Part shown: one piece after another, positions 9,304-18,271 of the stretch
Numbering within the stretch: the first letter of the stretch is position 1
Layout of the letters: the number at the start of each line of letters is the position of its first letter
Assembly: GCF_000961885.1 (NCBI RefSeq)
Contig: NZ_JZKH01000004.1
Location: 62,001-126,000 of the forward strand
Length of the DNA: 64,000 bases
Direction of reading: 5' to 3'
Source of the DNA: Streptomyces rubellomurinus
Lineage (GTDB): Bacteria > Actinomycetota > Actinomycetes > Streptomycetales > Streptomycetaceae
The notes under the pieces: generated by a model
Database searches by the model: none
Seen by the model: only the letters and a program-made list of their open reading frames with translations
Told to the model about the DNA's origin: nothing
Position numbers and translations under genes: made by a program

Positions 9304-9396
9304 GGCCGCAGCCTAACGCGAATACCGGACCGGTTCTGTCCGCTAATCCTCCTAGTCTGCGACGTGTACCGCACCGGCACGGCCAAGGAGATTCCC

Positions 9397-9795
9397 ATGG
9401 ACTTCGTCTCGATCCGCATCATCACCGGCGACGTGGCGCGCCTCGTCGAGTTCTACGAGCGGGCCACCGGCCTGCGGGCGATATGGTTCACCGAGGACTT
9501 CGCCGAGCTCAGGACCGGGGGAGCGACCCTCGCGATCGCCGGCACCCGCACCGTCCCGCTGTTCGCCCCGGGCTCCGCCCGCCCGGCCGACAACCACAGC
9601 GTCATCACCGAGTTCCTCGTCGACGACGTGGACCGTGTCCACCGGAACCTGACCGGCTTCGTCACCGACTTCGTCAACGAGCCGACCACGATGCCCTGGG
9701 GCAACCGGGCGCTGCTGTTCCGCGACCCGGACGGCAACCTCGTCAACTTCTTCACCCCCGTCACCCCGGAGGCCGTCGCGAAGTTCGCCCGCTGA
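9397..9795 (+). CDS. VOC-family (glyoxalase/bleomycin-resistance-like) protein
   Basis: 132-residue cytosolic protein made of two beta-alpha-beta-beta-beta modules of the vicinal oxygen chelate fold. The N-terminal strand reads VSIRIITGDVARLVEFYERATGL, and the C-terminal module ends with LLFRDPDGNLVNFFTPV, the hallmark DPDGN-x-hydrophobic-x(E/N) end. Such proteins act as small-molecule-binding, ring-opening or resistance proteins. No substrate can be assigned. An AAGGAG ribosome binding site precedes ATG 9397. The divergent WYL gene is its likely regulator. Confidence 0.85.
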   Translation: MDFVSIRIITGDVARLVEFYERATGLRAIWFTEDFAELRTGGATLAIAGTRTVPLFAPGSARPADNHSVITEFLVDDVDRVHRNLTGFVTDFVNEPTTMPWGNRALLFRDPDGNLVNFFTPVTPEAVAKFAR

Positions 9796-9885
9796 CGCCC
9801 CGCACAGCCGCTCACCGGGGGCCCGGTATCCCGGGGCCCCGGCGCGCTGCGCCTCAGGACCGGAGCGCGGCGCCCGCGACGGCGG

Positions 9886-12800
9886 TCACCTGGCCGTCAC
9901 CTCCTCCAGGTCGGCGAGCAGCTCGGAGGCGACGACCGGGTCCAGGTCGGCGAAGCGCAGCGGGTACTGGCCCCGGGGCCAGTAGTCGCCGGGCGCGCTG
10001 TCCAGCCAGACCGTCTCGAAGGTCTGGTCGGGGAACTCGTCGACCACACCGACCCAGATGCCCTCGTTGAGCTCGATGACCAGGTGGCAGGCATCGCCGA
10101 GCCGCTTGGAGAACCAGCGCTCGATGCCGGCGTCCTGCGGCACCCCGCGCTCCCAGCCGCGCTTGGTCAGACCGAGCAGGCGCCCCACCGGCACCGTGCA
10201 GCCCTCGAAGCGGTGCAGGCGGTTGGCGGCCGCCTCCTCGGCCGTCAGGTGGTGCACGGCCCGGCCGAGCTGCGGGAAGGGCTGCAGGATCTCGTAGTCG
10301 GCGAAGAGCTCCGACCACGCCGTCACGGCCTCCCCGAGGTGCAACGGGTGGGCGAGGCGGACCGTCGCGTCCTCGGCGAGGGCGAACGCCTCGTCCGCGA
10401 CGTCCGCGAAGGTGCGGTCCTCGGCGACCCGGAAGGCCGTCGTGGCGGTGACGGCGTCACCGCCCGGGGTGTCCGCGAGCCAGACCAGGCGCCGCACCAG
10501 GTGCCAGGTCAGCGGGTGCTGGACGAAGAGCTCCCGGAACTCCGCGGCCGTCCAGCCGCGCTGGGCGACCATGGCCGCCTCCAGGCGGCGTATCTGGTCG
10601 GCGGCGACGGTCCGGACGTCCTTCTTCAGCGCCGCGAAGCGCTTGCGCTCGGCCGGGGCGAGCTCCTGGTCGTCCCGGACGCCGGGGGCGGGCAGATCCT
10701 TGCGCCGCTTGCCGTCCGCGTCCAGCACGAAGGGGCGCAGCTGCTCGTCGAAGCCGACCGTGAAGCGGCGCGGCCCGTAGTCGATCACCGTGGTGCCGTC
10801 CGCGTCGAGGGAGAAGTCCGGGACCAGACGGTCGGACAACTGCTCGCCGGTCAGGCCCAGGCCCTCCGCCACCTCGGAGATCTTCTCCTGGGCACGGAGC
10901 TTCAGGGCCTTGAACTTCACCCGCTGGGCGATGCCGTGCAGGTGCAGCAGCGCGACGTCGCTCCCGATCCCGGCCAGCACGCTCAGACCCTCGACGGCGC
11001 GGTGGTGCGAACCCTCGCCGGGCCAGTCCCGCAGGATCGGGCTGAGCCGGCGGACCGTCTCGTCGTCGCCGAGGACCCCGAGCGCGTGCAGCGCCCAGCT
11101 CTCCTTGGCGGGCATGGCGGCCTGCCGCCACTCCTCGAACAGCGCCCAGGCGAACTCGGCCAACGAGTCCTTGCGGCACGCCTCGACGACGACGGCGAGC
11201 CCCGGGTACGGGTCGGCGGGCTTGGAGAGGGCGAGCATGGTCAGCACGTGCCGGACGGCGTCCTCCGGCAGCGCCTCGCCCGAGGCGAGCAGCAGCTGGG
11301 GCAGCACGGCGGGCTGAACCCAGGCGGGCAGCACCGGCATCCGGGCGGGCAGCGCGTTCTCCAGCGGGTCCGTGGCCAGCGCCTCGGCGACGACCTCCGC
11401 CGCCTCGCCGCCGTAACGGGCGACCACGGCGGCCAGCACGGCGTCCGTGCCCTCGCCGGCCGCGACCAGACGCAGCGCCTGCTCCGCGGCCCTGCGGGCC
11501 GGACCGGCCGCGCCGACCGCGTCCGGCACCAGCAGCAGGCCCGCGGGGATCCCGTGCCGGGCGAACCAGGAACGGGCCGTCGGCTGCACCGACTTGAGCC
11601 GGACCAGGCCGTCCGCCATCACCCGCGCCGCGGCGGCGTCGAGGATCGGCAGGAGCAGCGGCGCGAGGCTCGCCGGCTGCGCCTGCGCGACCGACACGGC
11701 CATCGACAGCGCCGCCGTCCCGTACTTGGCGACGACGGGGCGCAGGTAATCCTGCCCGCCCCAGAGTTCGGTGGGCCGCCACTTCTCCACCCAGGGGGTC
11801 AGCACCTCGGCCGGCCCCTGCATCAGCAGCCGACTTCCGTACCAGAGGCCGGCACGGCCGTCGACGACCCGCGCCGCCTCGGCCGCCCAGTCCGTCGACT
11901 CCGGGTACTCCCACCCGGTGAACTCCGCACGGGCCCAGCGCTCCTGCTCACCGGGGCGCCACGTCAGGCTCGGCGTGTCATCCGGCTCCAGGCCGGTGAG
12001 CACGCGCGGCTTGCGTCGCGTCCGCTTGCGCGTCCACGGCGGGGCGACCAGCAGCGGAGGCAGGGCGTCCGGCGAGGCCTCGGCCACGCGCTCCCGGGCG
12101 CCGTCGAGCGACCGGACCAACTCCGCCACGGCCGGATCGAGCTGCCGGAGGATCGCCGGCAGGCGGTCCTTGTTCAGGGCCACGTGGGAGTTGAGGAGCT
12201 GGCGCGCGGCCCGCGCGTTCTTCCCGTCCTTGACCGCCGCGGCGGCCAGCAGCCGCACGGCCCGGACCGGATAGCGCTGGACGGCCTCCTGGAGGGCGGG
12301 GCGGGTGTGCTTGTCGTCCAGGCGGGCGAGCAGCAGGCGGAAGGCGTCGTCGGTCGGGAAGCGCGCCACGATCGAAGTCATGTCGCGCACCGCGTCGGAG
12401 CCGTAGGCGCACTCGACCGCAGTGCCGAGGAACGGCACGCAGGCCGTGCCGAGGTTGTCGGCCAGCGTCGCGATGAGGGGGAGCGACCAGCCGTTCCACG
12501 GCAGTTGCGGGGCCCCGCCGAGGCGTTCCACCTGCGCCGGATCGTCCAGCGCGGGCAGCAGCATCGCCCGGAGCCGCGGCCCCTCGTCGCCGTAGCCGGG
12601 CTCGTCGGCGAGGCAGTCGTCGGCCCAGCCCGGGGTGCCCGGCGCGAGGTGGGCGGCGACGACGCGGCGCTGCGCGGTGGTCCGGCACTCCGCGAGCGCG
12701 GCGACGGCCTCCTCGTACGTCGCCTCGTCCGCGGCGGCGAGCAGGGCGCGCACCCGGTCCGCCAGCGCGCGTTCGGCGGCCCGGAGGTCGTGCGGCCTCG

Positions 12801-13314
12801 GAGCCCGGTGCCGCAGCGCCAGGTCGTACCGGTGGGAACCGCTCTGCGTGTAGTGGGTCTCGACCTCGAAGACCTCCGTCACCGCCCGGGCGGCGAACAC
12901 CAGCCCGTGCCGGGCGACCCACGCGTCGGCGAGCGGGGACTCCTCCCAGCGGCCGGACCGCCACGCGCGCGGCAGCATGCTCGCCACCGCGGCGGCCCCG
13001 ACCGGGTCCGCCTCCCCGGCCAGGTACGCGCGGGCGGCGCGCACCAGTGCGGCATCGGAGCCGTCTGCGGCCAGCACCCGCTCGACCCAGTCCCGCTCGG
13101 AGGCGATCAGCTCCTCCTCCTGCTCCACCGCCTGCGGCCGGGGCTCCGCGACGGCCTGCCCCGCGCCCCCACGGCGCGGCAGGACCAGCGGCCGCCAGGC
13201 GGCGGGCAGGACGAAGGTGTCCTCGTCCGGCAGCTCGCGGGGCTCCGCCACCGCCTCCGCGGTCCCGACCGCGTGCTCCGTCCGCGGTCCGGCTACGAGC
13301 TCCGAGCGCCGCAC
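9886..13314 (-). CDS. DUF4132-domain giant protein
   Basis: 1142 residues, one of the largest proteins here. The middle looks like helical solenoid repeats (many 'LLPILDAAAARVMADGL', 'YPGLAVVVEACRKDSLAEFAWALFEEW' units). The C-terminal 250 residues carry the DUF4132 region (DYGPRRFTVGFDEQLRPFVLD..RKDLPAPG; RLVWLADTPGG; FRVAEDRTFADV; HPLHLGEAVTAWSELFADYEILQPFPQLGR). The family has no established biochemical role, although members occur beside WGR and MolR-type proteins. GTG 13314 was preferred over the upstream frame start because GGAGGAGGAACT immediately precedes it. A 10-bp hairpin lies in the leader. No membrane segment or signal peptide. Confidence 0.82.
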   Translation of the reverse strand: MRRSELVAGPRTEHAVGTAEAVAEPRELPDEDTFVLPAAWRPLVLPRRGGAGQAVAEPRPQAVEQEEELIASERDWVERVLAADGSDAALVRAARAYLAGEADPVGAAAVASMLPRAWRSGRWEESPLADAWVARHGLVFAARAVTEVFEVETHYTQSGSHRYDLALRHRAPRPHDLRAAERALADRVRALLAAADEATYEEAVAALAECRTTAQRRVVAAHLAPGTPGWADDCLADEPGYGDEGPRLRAMLLPALDDPAQVERLGGAPQLPWNGWSLPLIATLADNLGTACVPFLGTAVECAYGSDAVRDMTSIVARFPTDDAFRLLLARLDDKHTRPALQEAVQRYPVRAVRLLAAAAVKDGKNARAARQLLNSHVALNKDRLPAILRQLDPAVAELVRSLDGARERVAEASPDALPPLLVAPPWTRKRTRRKPRVLTGLEPDDTPSLTWRPGEQERWARAEFTGWEYPESTDWAAEAARVVDGRAGLWYGSRLLMQGPAEVLTPWVEKWRPTELWGGQDYLRPVVAKYGTAALSMAVSVAQAQPASLAPLLLPILDAAAARVMADGLVRLKSVQPTARSWFARHGIPAGLLLVPDAVGAAGPARRAAEQALRLVAAGEGTDAVLAAVVARYGGEAAEVVAEALATDPLENALPARMPVLPAWVQPAVLPQLLLASGEALPEDAVRHVLTMLALSKPADPYPGLAVVVEACRKDSLAEFAWALFEEWRQAAMPAKESWALHALGVLGDDETVRRLSPILRDWPGEGSHHRAVEGLSVLAGIGSDVALLHLHGIAQRVKFKALKLRAQEKISEVAEGLGLTGEQLSDRLVPDFSLDADGTTVIDYGPRRFTVGFDEQLRPFVLDADGKRRKDLPAPGVRDDQELAPAERKRFAALKKDVRTVAADQIRRLEAAMVAQRGWTAAEFRELFVQHPLTWHLVRRLVWLADTPGGDAVTATTAFRVAEDRTFADVADEAFALAEDATVRLAHPLHLGEAVTAWSELFADYEILQPFPQLGRAVHHLTAEEAAANRLHRFEGCTVPVGRLLGLTKRGWERGVPQDAGIERWFSKRLGDACHLVIELNEGIWVGVVDEFPDQTFETVWLDSAPGDYWPRGQYPLRFADLDPVVASELLADLEEVTAR

Positions 13315-13340
13315 AGTTCCTCCTCCATGTCGTGGTCGGC

Positions 13341-13365
13341 CACCGGGTGCGGTGAGCACCCGGTG
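13341..13365 (-). promoter_or_regulatory. Hairpin in the leader of the DUF4132 gene
   Basis: CACCGGGTGC (13341-13350) and GCACCCGGTG (13356-13365) form a perfect 10-bp stem with a 5-base loop, 27 bases upstream of the GTG start. It could be an attenuator or an operator. Confidence 0.4.
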
Positions 13366-13428
13366 ATCAATGAGCGAAACCCTAGCGAGCAGGTCCGACA
13401 ACCGCCCAAGCGTGCGGGACGAGCGTTG

Positions 13429-13440
13429 TGAGACGTCTCA
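13429..13440. promoter_or_regulatory. Perfect palindrome TGAGACGTCTCA, candidate operator
   Basis: A 12-base perfect palindrome between the DUF4132 gene and the divergent secreted-protein gene. A further half-site, TGAGAC, lies at 13470-13475, so a cooperative two-site operator is possible. Confidence 0.4.
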
Positions 13441-13676
13441 ATCCGCAGGTCAGGAGAGCCGCGAACATCTGAGACACGGAGATGGCGGAGGAACGGTTGC
13501 CGCTGCTGTGACCGCGTGTCAGAGTCTGTGCCGCCCCCCGGAAGCCGTTCGAACGGCTCCCCTGGAGCCGCCCCCGTCACGCGGCCGGCTCGACCGCGGG
13601 GATCCCGGAATTCGCAGCGCGCTCCCCAGGGCCGAACGACCTGAACCGCCCGCACCGCCCTCGAAGAAGGACCACC

Positions 13677-14066
13677 ATGCTCAAGAAGTCGATCCGCCGC
13701 GGCCTGGTCGCGGCGGCCGCCCTCACGCTCTCCACCGCGGCGCTGGCCGGCACCGCGCAGGCGTCGACCACCGCTGCCTGGCTCGGCTACGGCCACACCA
13801 CCTCGGGCACCGGGGTGTGGTGCGTGCAGCACCTGGTCAACGACTACCGGCGGGCCGCGGGCGAGGCGGCCATCGGCGAGGACAGCCAGTGGGGCCCGCA
13901 GACCGACGGCGCCGTGCGGGAGTTCCAGCAGGTCGTCCTCGGCAGCAGCCAGGCGGACGGCGTCGTCGGTCCGGCGACCGGCAGCAAGTTGATGAACTAC
14001 GACTGGAACGACTCGTACGCCGGGCCCAACGGCGCCTGCAAGCCGTTCGTCCCGACCTACAGCTGA
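13677..14066 (+). CDS. Secreted peptidoglycan-binding-domain protein
   Basis: 129 residues with a classical signal peptide (basic MLKKSIRRGL, hydrophobic core, A-x-A cleavage near TAQAS). The mature part is a single PG_binding_1-like three-helix domain: a pattern of 'WCVQHLVNDY', 'GEDSQWGPQTDGAVREFQQ', then 'ADGVVGPATGSKLM'. Such stand-alone domains bind the cell wall, and no catalytic domain is attached. Two cysteines (mature residues near the start and end) could form a disulfide. It is followed 92 bases later by another secreted small-protein gene on the same strand, so they may be co-transcribed. Confidence 0.85.
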   Translation: MLKKSIRRGLVAAAALTLSTAALAGTAQASTTAAWLGYGHTTSGTGVWCVQHLVNDYRRAAGEAAIGEDSQWGPQTDGAVREFQQVVLGSSQADGVVGPATGSKLMNYDWNDSYAGPNGACKPFVPTYS

Positions 14067-14158
14067 CCACGGCGGAGCCCGAGTTACACCACTCCGCCGG
14101 ACCGGCGGGCGATTCCCCCTGCTCTCCCCTGCTCCCCCTTGCACAGAAGAGGAACCCC

Positions 14159-14542
14159 ATGCGAAACGGACTCAAGAAGCTGGCGGCCACCGGCGCCGTC
14201 GGCCTCTCCATGCTCACCACGTCCCTGGTCGGCGCCACGGGCGCGCACGCCGACTCCCAGGACGGCTGCCCCTACCCGTACGTGTGCATCTACGCCGGCC
14301 CCGACAGCAGCACCATCGTCGCCGAGTTCCGGGACATCACCAGCTACTACCAGAGCACGTACCACGGGCCGGGCTTCAGCGTCGTCAACACCCGCAACCA
14401 GGACACCGTGTGGCTGCGCATCGACCACGGCGGCGGCCCGCTGGACTACGAGTGCCTCACCAACGCGAGCCAGCCCTACAACAGCCTGGGGTCGAGCGGA
14501 ACCCTCACCGGCATCATGATCAGCTCCAACACCAGCTGCTGA
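14159..14542 (+). CDS. Small secreted protein, peptidase inhibitor I36-like
   Basis: 127 residues with a signal peptide ending in GAHADS. The mature part begins QDGCPYPYVCIYAGPDS, close to the 'C-P-x-x-x-V-C-x-(Y/F)' start of the I36 family (Streptomyces metalloproteinase inhibitor-like, beta/gamma-crystallin fold), and it has two further cysteines (YECLTNAS and the C-terminal residue) for two disulfides. The conserved start is a fair match; the rest is divergent, so inhibition of proteases is an inference. AGAAGAGGA precedes the ATG. Confidence 0.72.
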   Translation: MRNGLKKLAATGAVGLSMLTTSLVGATGAHADSQDGCPYPYVCIYAGPDSSTIVAEFRDITSYYQSTYHGPGFSVVNTRNQDTVWLRIDHGGGPLDYECLTNASQPYNSLGSSGTLTGIMISSNTSC

Positions 14543-14570
14543 CGCCCGCCCCGCGGTAGGCGGGCGGCCC

Positions 14571-14601
14571 GTCGCCGCTTCGGCCCGGCCGAAGCGGCGA
14601 C
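14571..14601. terminator. Bidirectional terminator
   Basis: A perfect 13-bp stem (14571-14583 with 14589-14601, 5-base loop CCCGG) between two convergent genes. It can serve both the I36-like gene and the leftward HxlR gene. Confidence 0.75.
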
Positions 14602-14616
14602 GCCGCCGTCCGCCGC

Positions 14617-15294
14617 TCACGACGCCTGCGGCGTGCGCCAGGCGAACCAGCCGGGGAACCCGTCCGCCAGGGCCGGGTCCCCGGCCAGCCGCACGCTGCC
14701 GTCCCGCACCGCGGCCGGGAACGCCAACGTGCCCGCCACCACCCGGTGCAGCGCCCGCAGCTCCGCCGTCACCCACAGGTCCGCCTCCGGCCCGGGCGCC
14801 ACCCGGCACACGCTCGCCTCGCCGGGCGTCAGCACCAGCCAGACCGGCTCGCGGGGCTGCTCCGGCCCGTCCTGGAACCGGAACTCGGCCACCACCCGCC
14901 GCTGCGGCAGCGCCTCCGGCCGGACGAACTGCCGCAGCCGCCACAGCAGCCACCCCGGATCCACCTGCTCCGCGGCGGGCTCGCCGAAGTACCACTGCCG
15001 CGCCCAGTCACCGAGCTGCCACACCAGCGGCTCCAGTGCGGCCCCGGCCGCCGTCAGCCGGTATGCGGGCCGGCCCGCCCGGTCGGGCCCGTGCTCCAGC
15101 AGCCCGATGGCCCGCATCCGGCGCAGCCGACCGGCCAGCAGGGTCCGGTTGAGTCCGGGCAACCCGCGGTGGATGTCGTTGAACCGGTGTGAGCCCATCA
15201 GCAGTTCCCGCAGGATCAGCAGGGTCCACCGGTCGCCGACCGCGTGCACCCCGGCCGAGACCGGGCAGTACTCGATGCCCTGCTCCACCCACAA
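14617..15294 (-). CDS. HxlR-family regulator with C-terminal SCP2-like domain
   Basis: 225 residues. The N-terminal 100 residues are an HxlR winged helix: YCPVSAGVHAVGDRWTLLIL, then RFNDIHRGLPGLNRTLLAGRL and the wing GRPAYRLTAAG. The Cys of 'EYCPV' is conserved in redox-responsive members. The last 110 residues resemble a sterol-carrier/alkyl-sulfatase-like domain often fused to this HTH in actinobacteria. The start is TTG 15294 after a G-rich site, or GTG 15288. An imperfectly spaced palindrome AGTAC-N7-GTACT lies just upstream and is shared with the divergent methyltransferase gene, the probable target. Confidence 0.85.
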   Translation of the reverse strand: MWVEQGIEYCPVSAGVHAVGDRWTLLILRELLMGSHRFNDIHRGLPGLNRTLLAGRLRRMRAIGLLEHGPDRAGRPAYRLTAAGAALEPLVWQLGDWARQWYFGEPAAEQVDPGWLLWRLRQFVRPEALPQRRVVAEFRFQDGPEQPREPVWLVLTPGEASVCRVAPGPEADLWVTAELRALHRVVAGTLAFPAAVRDGSVRLAGDPALADGFPGWFAWRTPQAS

Positions 15295-15300
15295 CCCCCC

Positions 15301-15317
15301 AGTACTGTTTCGGTACT
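15301..15317. promoter_or_regulatory. AGTAC-N7-GTACT, candidate HxlR operator
   Basis: Inverted repeat in the divergent spacer between the HxlR gene and the methyltransferase gene. Position and symmetry suit a dimeric winged-helix repressor that controls both genes. Confidence 0.5.
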
Positions 15318-15383
15318 TCCCGGCGCCGACGCTATCCCGAGAAGCTCGGGCGAGAGCCGATCCAGCCGCTGAGGAGTCCGCAC

Positions 15384-16205
15384 GTGACCGACGCCCGCAC
15401 CCCTACCCCTGCCCCCGCCGGCCCGTCGACCTGGGCAGCCGGGGACTATCCCGCCATGGCGCACCGGCTGGCGCCGGTCGCCGAGCAGGTGGTCCGACTG
15501 GCCGGCGTGACCGCCGGCGCCGGCGTGCTGGACGTGGGCACCGGTACCGGCAACGCCGCGTTGGCCGCCGCCCGCCGCGGAGCCCTGGTCACGGGCGCCG
15601 ACCCGACCCCCGAACTGCTGGCGCTGGCCTCCGAACGGGCAGCGGCCGAGGGCCTGCCGGTGGTCTGGCAGGAGCTGGACGCGGAACGGATCACCGGCCG
15701 CTACGACCGGGTGCTCTCGGTCTTCGGCGCCATGTACGCCCCGCACGCCCGGTCGGCCGCGGACGCGATGATCCGCTGCTGCGCGCCCGGCGGTCGGGTG
15801 GTGTCGGCGGCCTGGACCCCCGGCGGGTTCATGGCCGCGACCAACCACGTGTTCGGCCGCTTCCTGCCCCCGCCGCCGCCCGGCGGGCAGCCGCCGACGC
15901 GCTGGGGCGACCCGGAGTTCCTGCGCACCCTCTTCCCGGGGGAGCCCACCTGCACGGTGGAGCGGATCGCCTTCGCGTTCGGGTCGCCGGCGGAGGCGGC
16001 CGGCTTCTGGATCCGGGCGGCCGGGCACGTCCAGGTCGAGCGGGCGCGCCTCGTCGCGACCGGCCGCTGGGACGCGCTGCACGAGGAGTTGGCGACGGTG
16101 TTCGCCGAGTGGAACCGGCAGCCCCGGGACGGGACCGAGGACGGGAACGGGACCGGGGTGCGGGTGGAGGCCGAGTACCTGGTCGCGGTCGTCCACCCGC
16201 ACTGA
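15384..16205 (+). CDS. Class I SAM-dependent methyltransferase
   Basis: 273 residues. The Rossmann core shows motif I VLDVGTGTGNAALAAARRG (SAM-binding glycines), the acidic end of strand 2 GADPTPELL, motif II YDRVLSVFGAMYAP, and the 'PGGRVVSAAW' post II segment. It resembles UbiE/Methyltransf_11-type small-molecule methyltransferases; the substrate is unknown. GTG 15384 follows GAGGAG at 15371-15376. It diverges from the HxlR gene, which probably regulates it. Confidence 0.86.
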   Translation: MTDARTPTPAPAGPSTWAAGDYPAMAHRLAPVAEQVVRLAGVTAGAGVLDVGTGTGNAALAAARRGALVTGADPTPELLALASERAAAEGLPVVWQELDAERITGRYDRVLSVFGAMYAPHARSAADAMIRCCAPGGRVVSAAWTPGGFMAATNHVFGRFLPPPPPGGQPPTRWGDPEFLRTLFPGEPTCTVERIAFAFGSPAEAAGFWIRAAGHVQVERARLVATGRWDALHEELATVFAEWNRQPRDGTEDGNGTGVRVEAEYLVAVVHPH

Positions 16206-16215
16206 CCGCGCGGCC

Positions 16216-17511
16216 TCAGCGTGAAGCCGCTCCGGCGCCACGACGGGGGCGCACGTGCGGCACGGCCGGCCCGCCGGACCTGAGGTTGACGGCCGCGGCC
16301 CGCGCCAGCGCCACCGGGTTCAGGAAGCGCAGCGGACCGATCGCCCGGGTCTGGAACCGGTGCATGTGCCGCGCCATCGACTCGTCGCGCGCCGCCGCCG
16401 CGAACATCAGCCGCTCCAGCGGGTTCAGCGGGCGGCCCGTGGCGAAGCTGATGTGCCGGTCCTTCTGACGGCGCATCCGCTCCCGGTGCGTCCGCGCGTA
16501 CTCCGCGAGCGCCGGGTCGAGGTCGCCCCGACCGGTCACGGCCGGGGCGACCGCCTCCGCCAGCCACTTCGCGGACTGCAGCGCCCACCCGCAGCCCGAA
16601 CCCCACACCGGGTCCCCGGTCAGGGCGGCGTCGCCGATGAACGCGATGCCCGGCGCGATCGGCTCGCGCTCGCGCAGCGGGTAGTCGAGCATCCCGATGA
16701 TCTTCGATATCCGTTCGGCGGAGTCGATGTCCGGCGCCCCCGGCAGGGCGCGGACGAACGCGTCGAAGCTGCCCTCCAGGTCCGCCCGGAAGCCCGGCAG
16801 CCGCTTCTTGTGCGGCAGCACCGCGACGACCGTCACGCCGTCGTCGTTGGGGAACGCGTACGCCATGTCGGGTTCGAGGAACCAGGCGCGCGTCATGTCG
16901 TCGGGCAGCGGCAGGTCGCGGTAGTACGCGAGGTAGCCGAACCGGGCGTTCTCGTACGCCCGCGCGGGCACCCCGGCGAACTTCGCCACGGCCGAGTCCC
17001 GGCCGTCGGCGCCGACCACCAGCCGGCCCCGGAGCTCCCGCTCGCCCTGCGGTGTCGACACGCGCACACCCACCGTCCGCCCGGCCTCCCGGACCAGCCC
17101 GGTCACCTGGTGGCCGAGCAGCAGCTCGACGCCGGGGGTCTGCGCCGCACGGGCCCGGATCATCGGGTCGAGGACGCTGCGCCGCAGGTTGTACCCGGAC
17201 GGCAGCCCCGGCCCGGCCAGCACGTCGGTCGGCTCGATCCAGCCCCAACGGGTGTACCAGCGGGCCGTGTTGGGGACGGCCCCGGCCCGCTCGATCGCGG
17301 GCAGCAGGCCGAGTTCGTCCAGCACCGGGTAGGCGGAGGCGTGGACGTTGTGGGTGCAGAGCACCCGGTACGCGGCGGGATCCGAGCGGCGCTCCAGCAG
17401 CGCGACGCGGGCGCCGCGCCGGGCGAGCAGGATCGCCGCGGCGCTCCCGGCGAGACTGGCCCCGCTGATGACGACGTCGTAGTCGCTCCCCGCGTTCTCA
17501 GGTGTGGTCAT
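16216..17511 (-). CDS. FAD-dependent oxidoreductase (FAD_binding_3/geranylgeranyl-reductase-like)
   Basis: 431 residues. The N-terminal dinucleotide-binding fold begins VVISGASLAGSAAAILLARRG with acidic strand end LLERRSDP. The middle carries RGRLVVGADGRDSAVAKFAG, the DG motif shared by aromatic hydroxylases. FIGDAALTGDPVWGSGC is the GD motif that contacts the FAD ribose. The enzyme should hydroxylate or reduce a hydrophobic substrate with NAD(P)H. The substrate cannot be read from the sequence. No biosynthetic partners flank it apart from the convergent methyltransferase gene, whose stop lies 11 bases away. Confidence 0.83.
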   Translation of the reverse strand: MTTPENAGSDYDVVISGASLAGSAAAILLARRGARVALLERRSDPAAYRVLCTHNVHASAYPVLDELGLLPAIERAGAVPNTARWYTRWGWIEPTDVLAGPGLPSGYNLRRSVLDPMIRARAAQTPGVELLLGHQVTGLVREAGRTVGVRVSTPQGERELRGRLVVGADGRDSAVAKFAGVPARAYENARFGYLAYYRDLPLPDDMTRAWFLEPDMAYAFPNDDGVTVVAVLPHKKRLPGFRADLEGSFDAFVRALPGAPDIDSAERISKIIGMLDYPLREREPIAPGIAFIGDAALTGDPVWGSGCGWALQSAKWLAEAVAPAVTGRGDLDPALAEYARTHRERMRRQKDRHISFATGRPLNPLERLMFAAAARDESMARHMHRFQTRAIGPLRFLNPVALARAAAVNLRSGGPAVPHVRPRRGAGAASR

Positions 17512-17620
17512 GTCCCTGATCGTTCCACTCGCGGACCGACGCCGTTCAGGGAAACGACGAACTGGTCACCGCTGTCAGGAACATGGGCCGGGAGGTCGCA
17601 CCCGCGCCGCCGCCTCCCGG

Positions 17621-18007
17621 TCAGCAGTCCGGGACGGGATCGGTCTCGCTGACGATGGCGGTGTCCTTCATGAACCCGAGCCGGCCGTTGTCGGCGACGG
17701 TCATCAGCCAGCGCGTCGGGTGCGGCCCGCCGACCCAGGCCTGGTTGTCCTCCTTGCACCAGAACCAGCTGGGGTTGGAGTTCATGTAGCCGACGACGGT
17801 GTTCGGGTCCGGGTAGAGGTGGTTGTTGCCGACCGTGCCGTAGACCGGGGAGCCGGGCACGTTGTAGCAGTACCAGCGGTTGCTCTCCCCGGGCCAGCAG
17901 TTGTCGGCCGCCGAGGCGGACGGCGCGGCCACCAGGCCCAGGCTCACGGCGAGGGCGGTGGTGGCAGCGGCGGCGGTGATCCTGGCGGCGCGGACCTTGC
18001 GGAACAT
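17621..18007 (-). CDS. Small secreted cysteine-containing protein
   Basis: 128 residues with a signal peptide (MFRKVRAARITAAA.., cleavage near SASAADN). The mature part has four cysteines and many aromatic residues (CWPGESNRWYCYNVPG, SWFWCKEDNQAWVGGPHPTRW) and ends at a cysteine. The pattern suggests a small disulfide-bonded beta domain, possibly SH3-like. I do not recognise a named family. It lies 109 bases upstream of the FAD enzyme gene on the same strand. Confidence 0.75.
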   Translation of the reverse strand: MFRKVRAARITAAAATTALAVSLGLVAAPSASAADNCWPGESNRWYCYNVPGSPVYGTVGNNHLYPDPNTVVGYMNSNPSWFWCKEDNQAWVGGPHPTRWLMTVADNGRLGFMKDTAIVSETDPVPDC

Positions 18008-18271
18008 GTCCCACTCCTGGCGTCGTGCGGGCGAATCGGCTCGGCCCGCAGCGTGCCCGGCCGTCCCGGCGTGTCACACCTCCGGGACCGGTGATGGCCC
18101 GAAGTGTCCGGTTTCCGGAGGATCGTGGCCGAACGAGGTCGATTTCCTGTCCGGACCCGGGCGCGGAAGTGTCAGTCGCTCATGCGTCGCGGGTGGGGCC
18201 TTTCGGGTGACCTGTGTGTGATCCGTAAAGGTTCGTGTTCCACAGTTGTGTAGTGTTCCCGGTGTTGCCGC

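Noticed and set aside
10084..13431. A 1115-residue open frame on the plus strand antisense to the DUF4132 gene
   Set aside because: Arg/Gly/Leu-rich translation without domains; long antisense frames are expected at this GC content. The minus-strand frame has the coherent domain content and a strong ribosome site.
13370..14158. In-frame upstream extension of the I36-like secreted protein
   Set aside because: Crosses the preceding secreted-protein gene in another frame; the ATG at 14159 opens a normal signal peptide.
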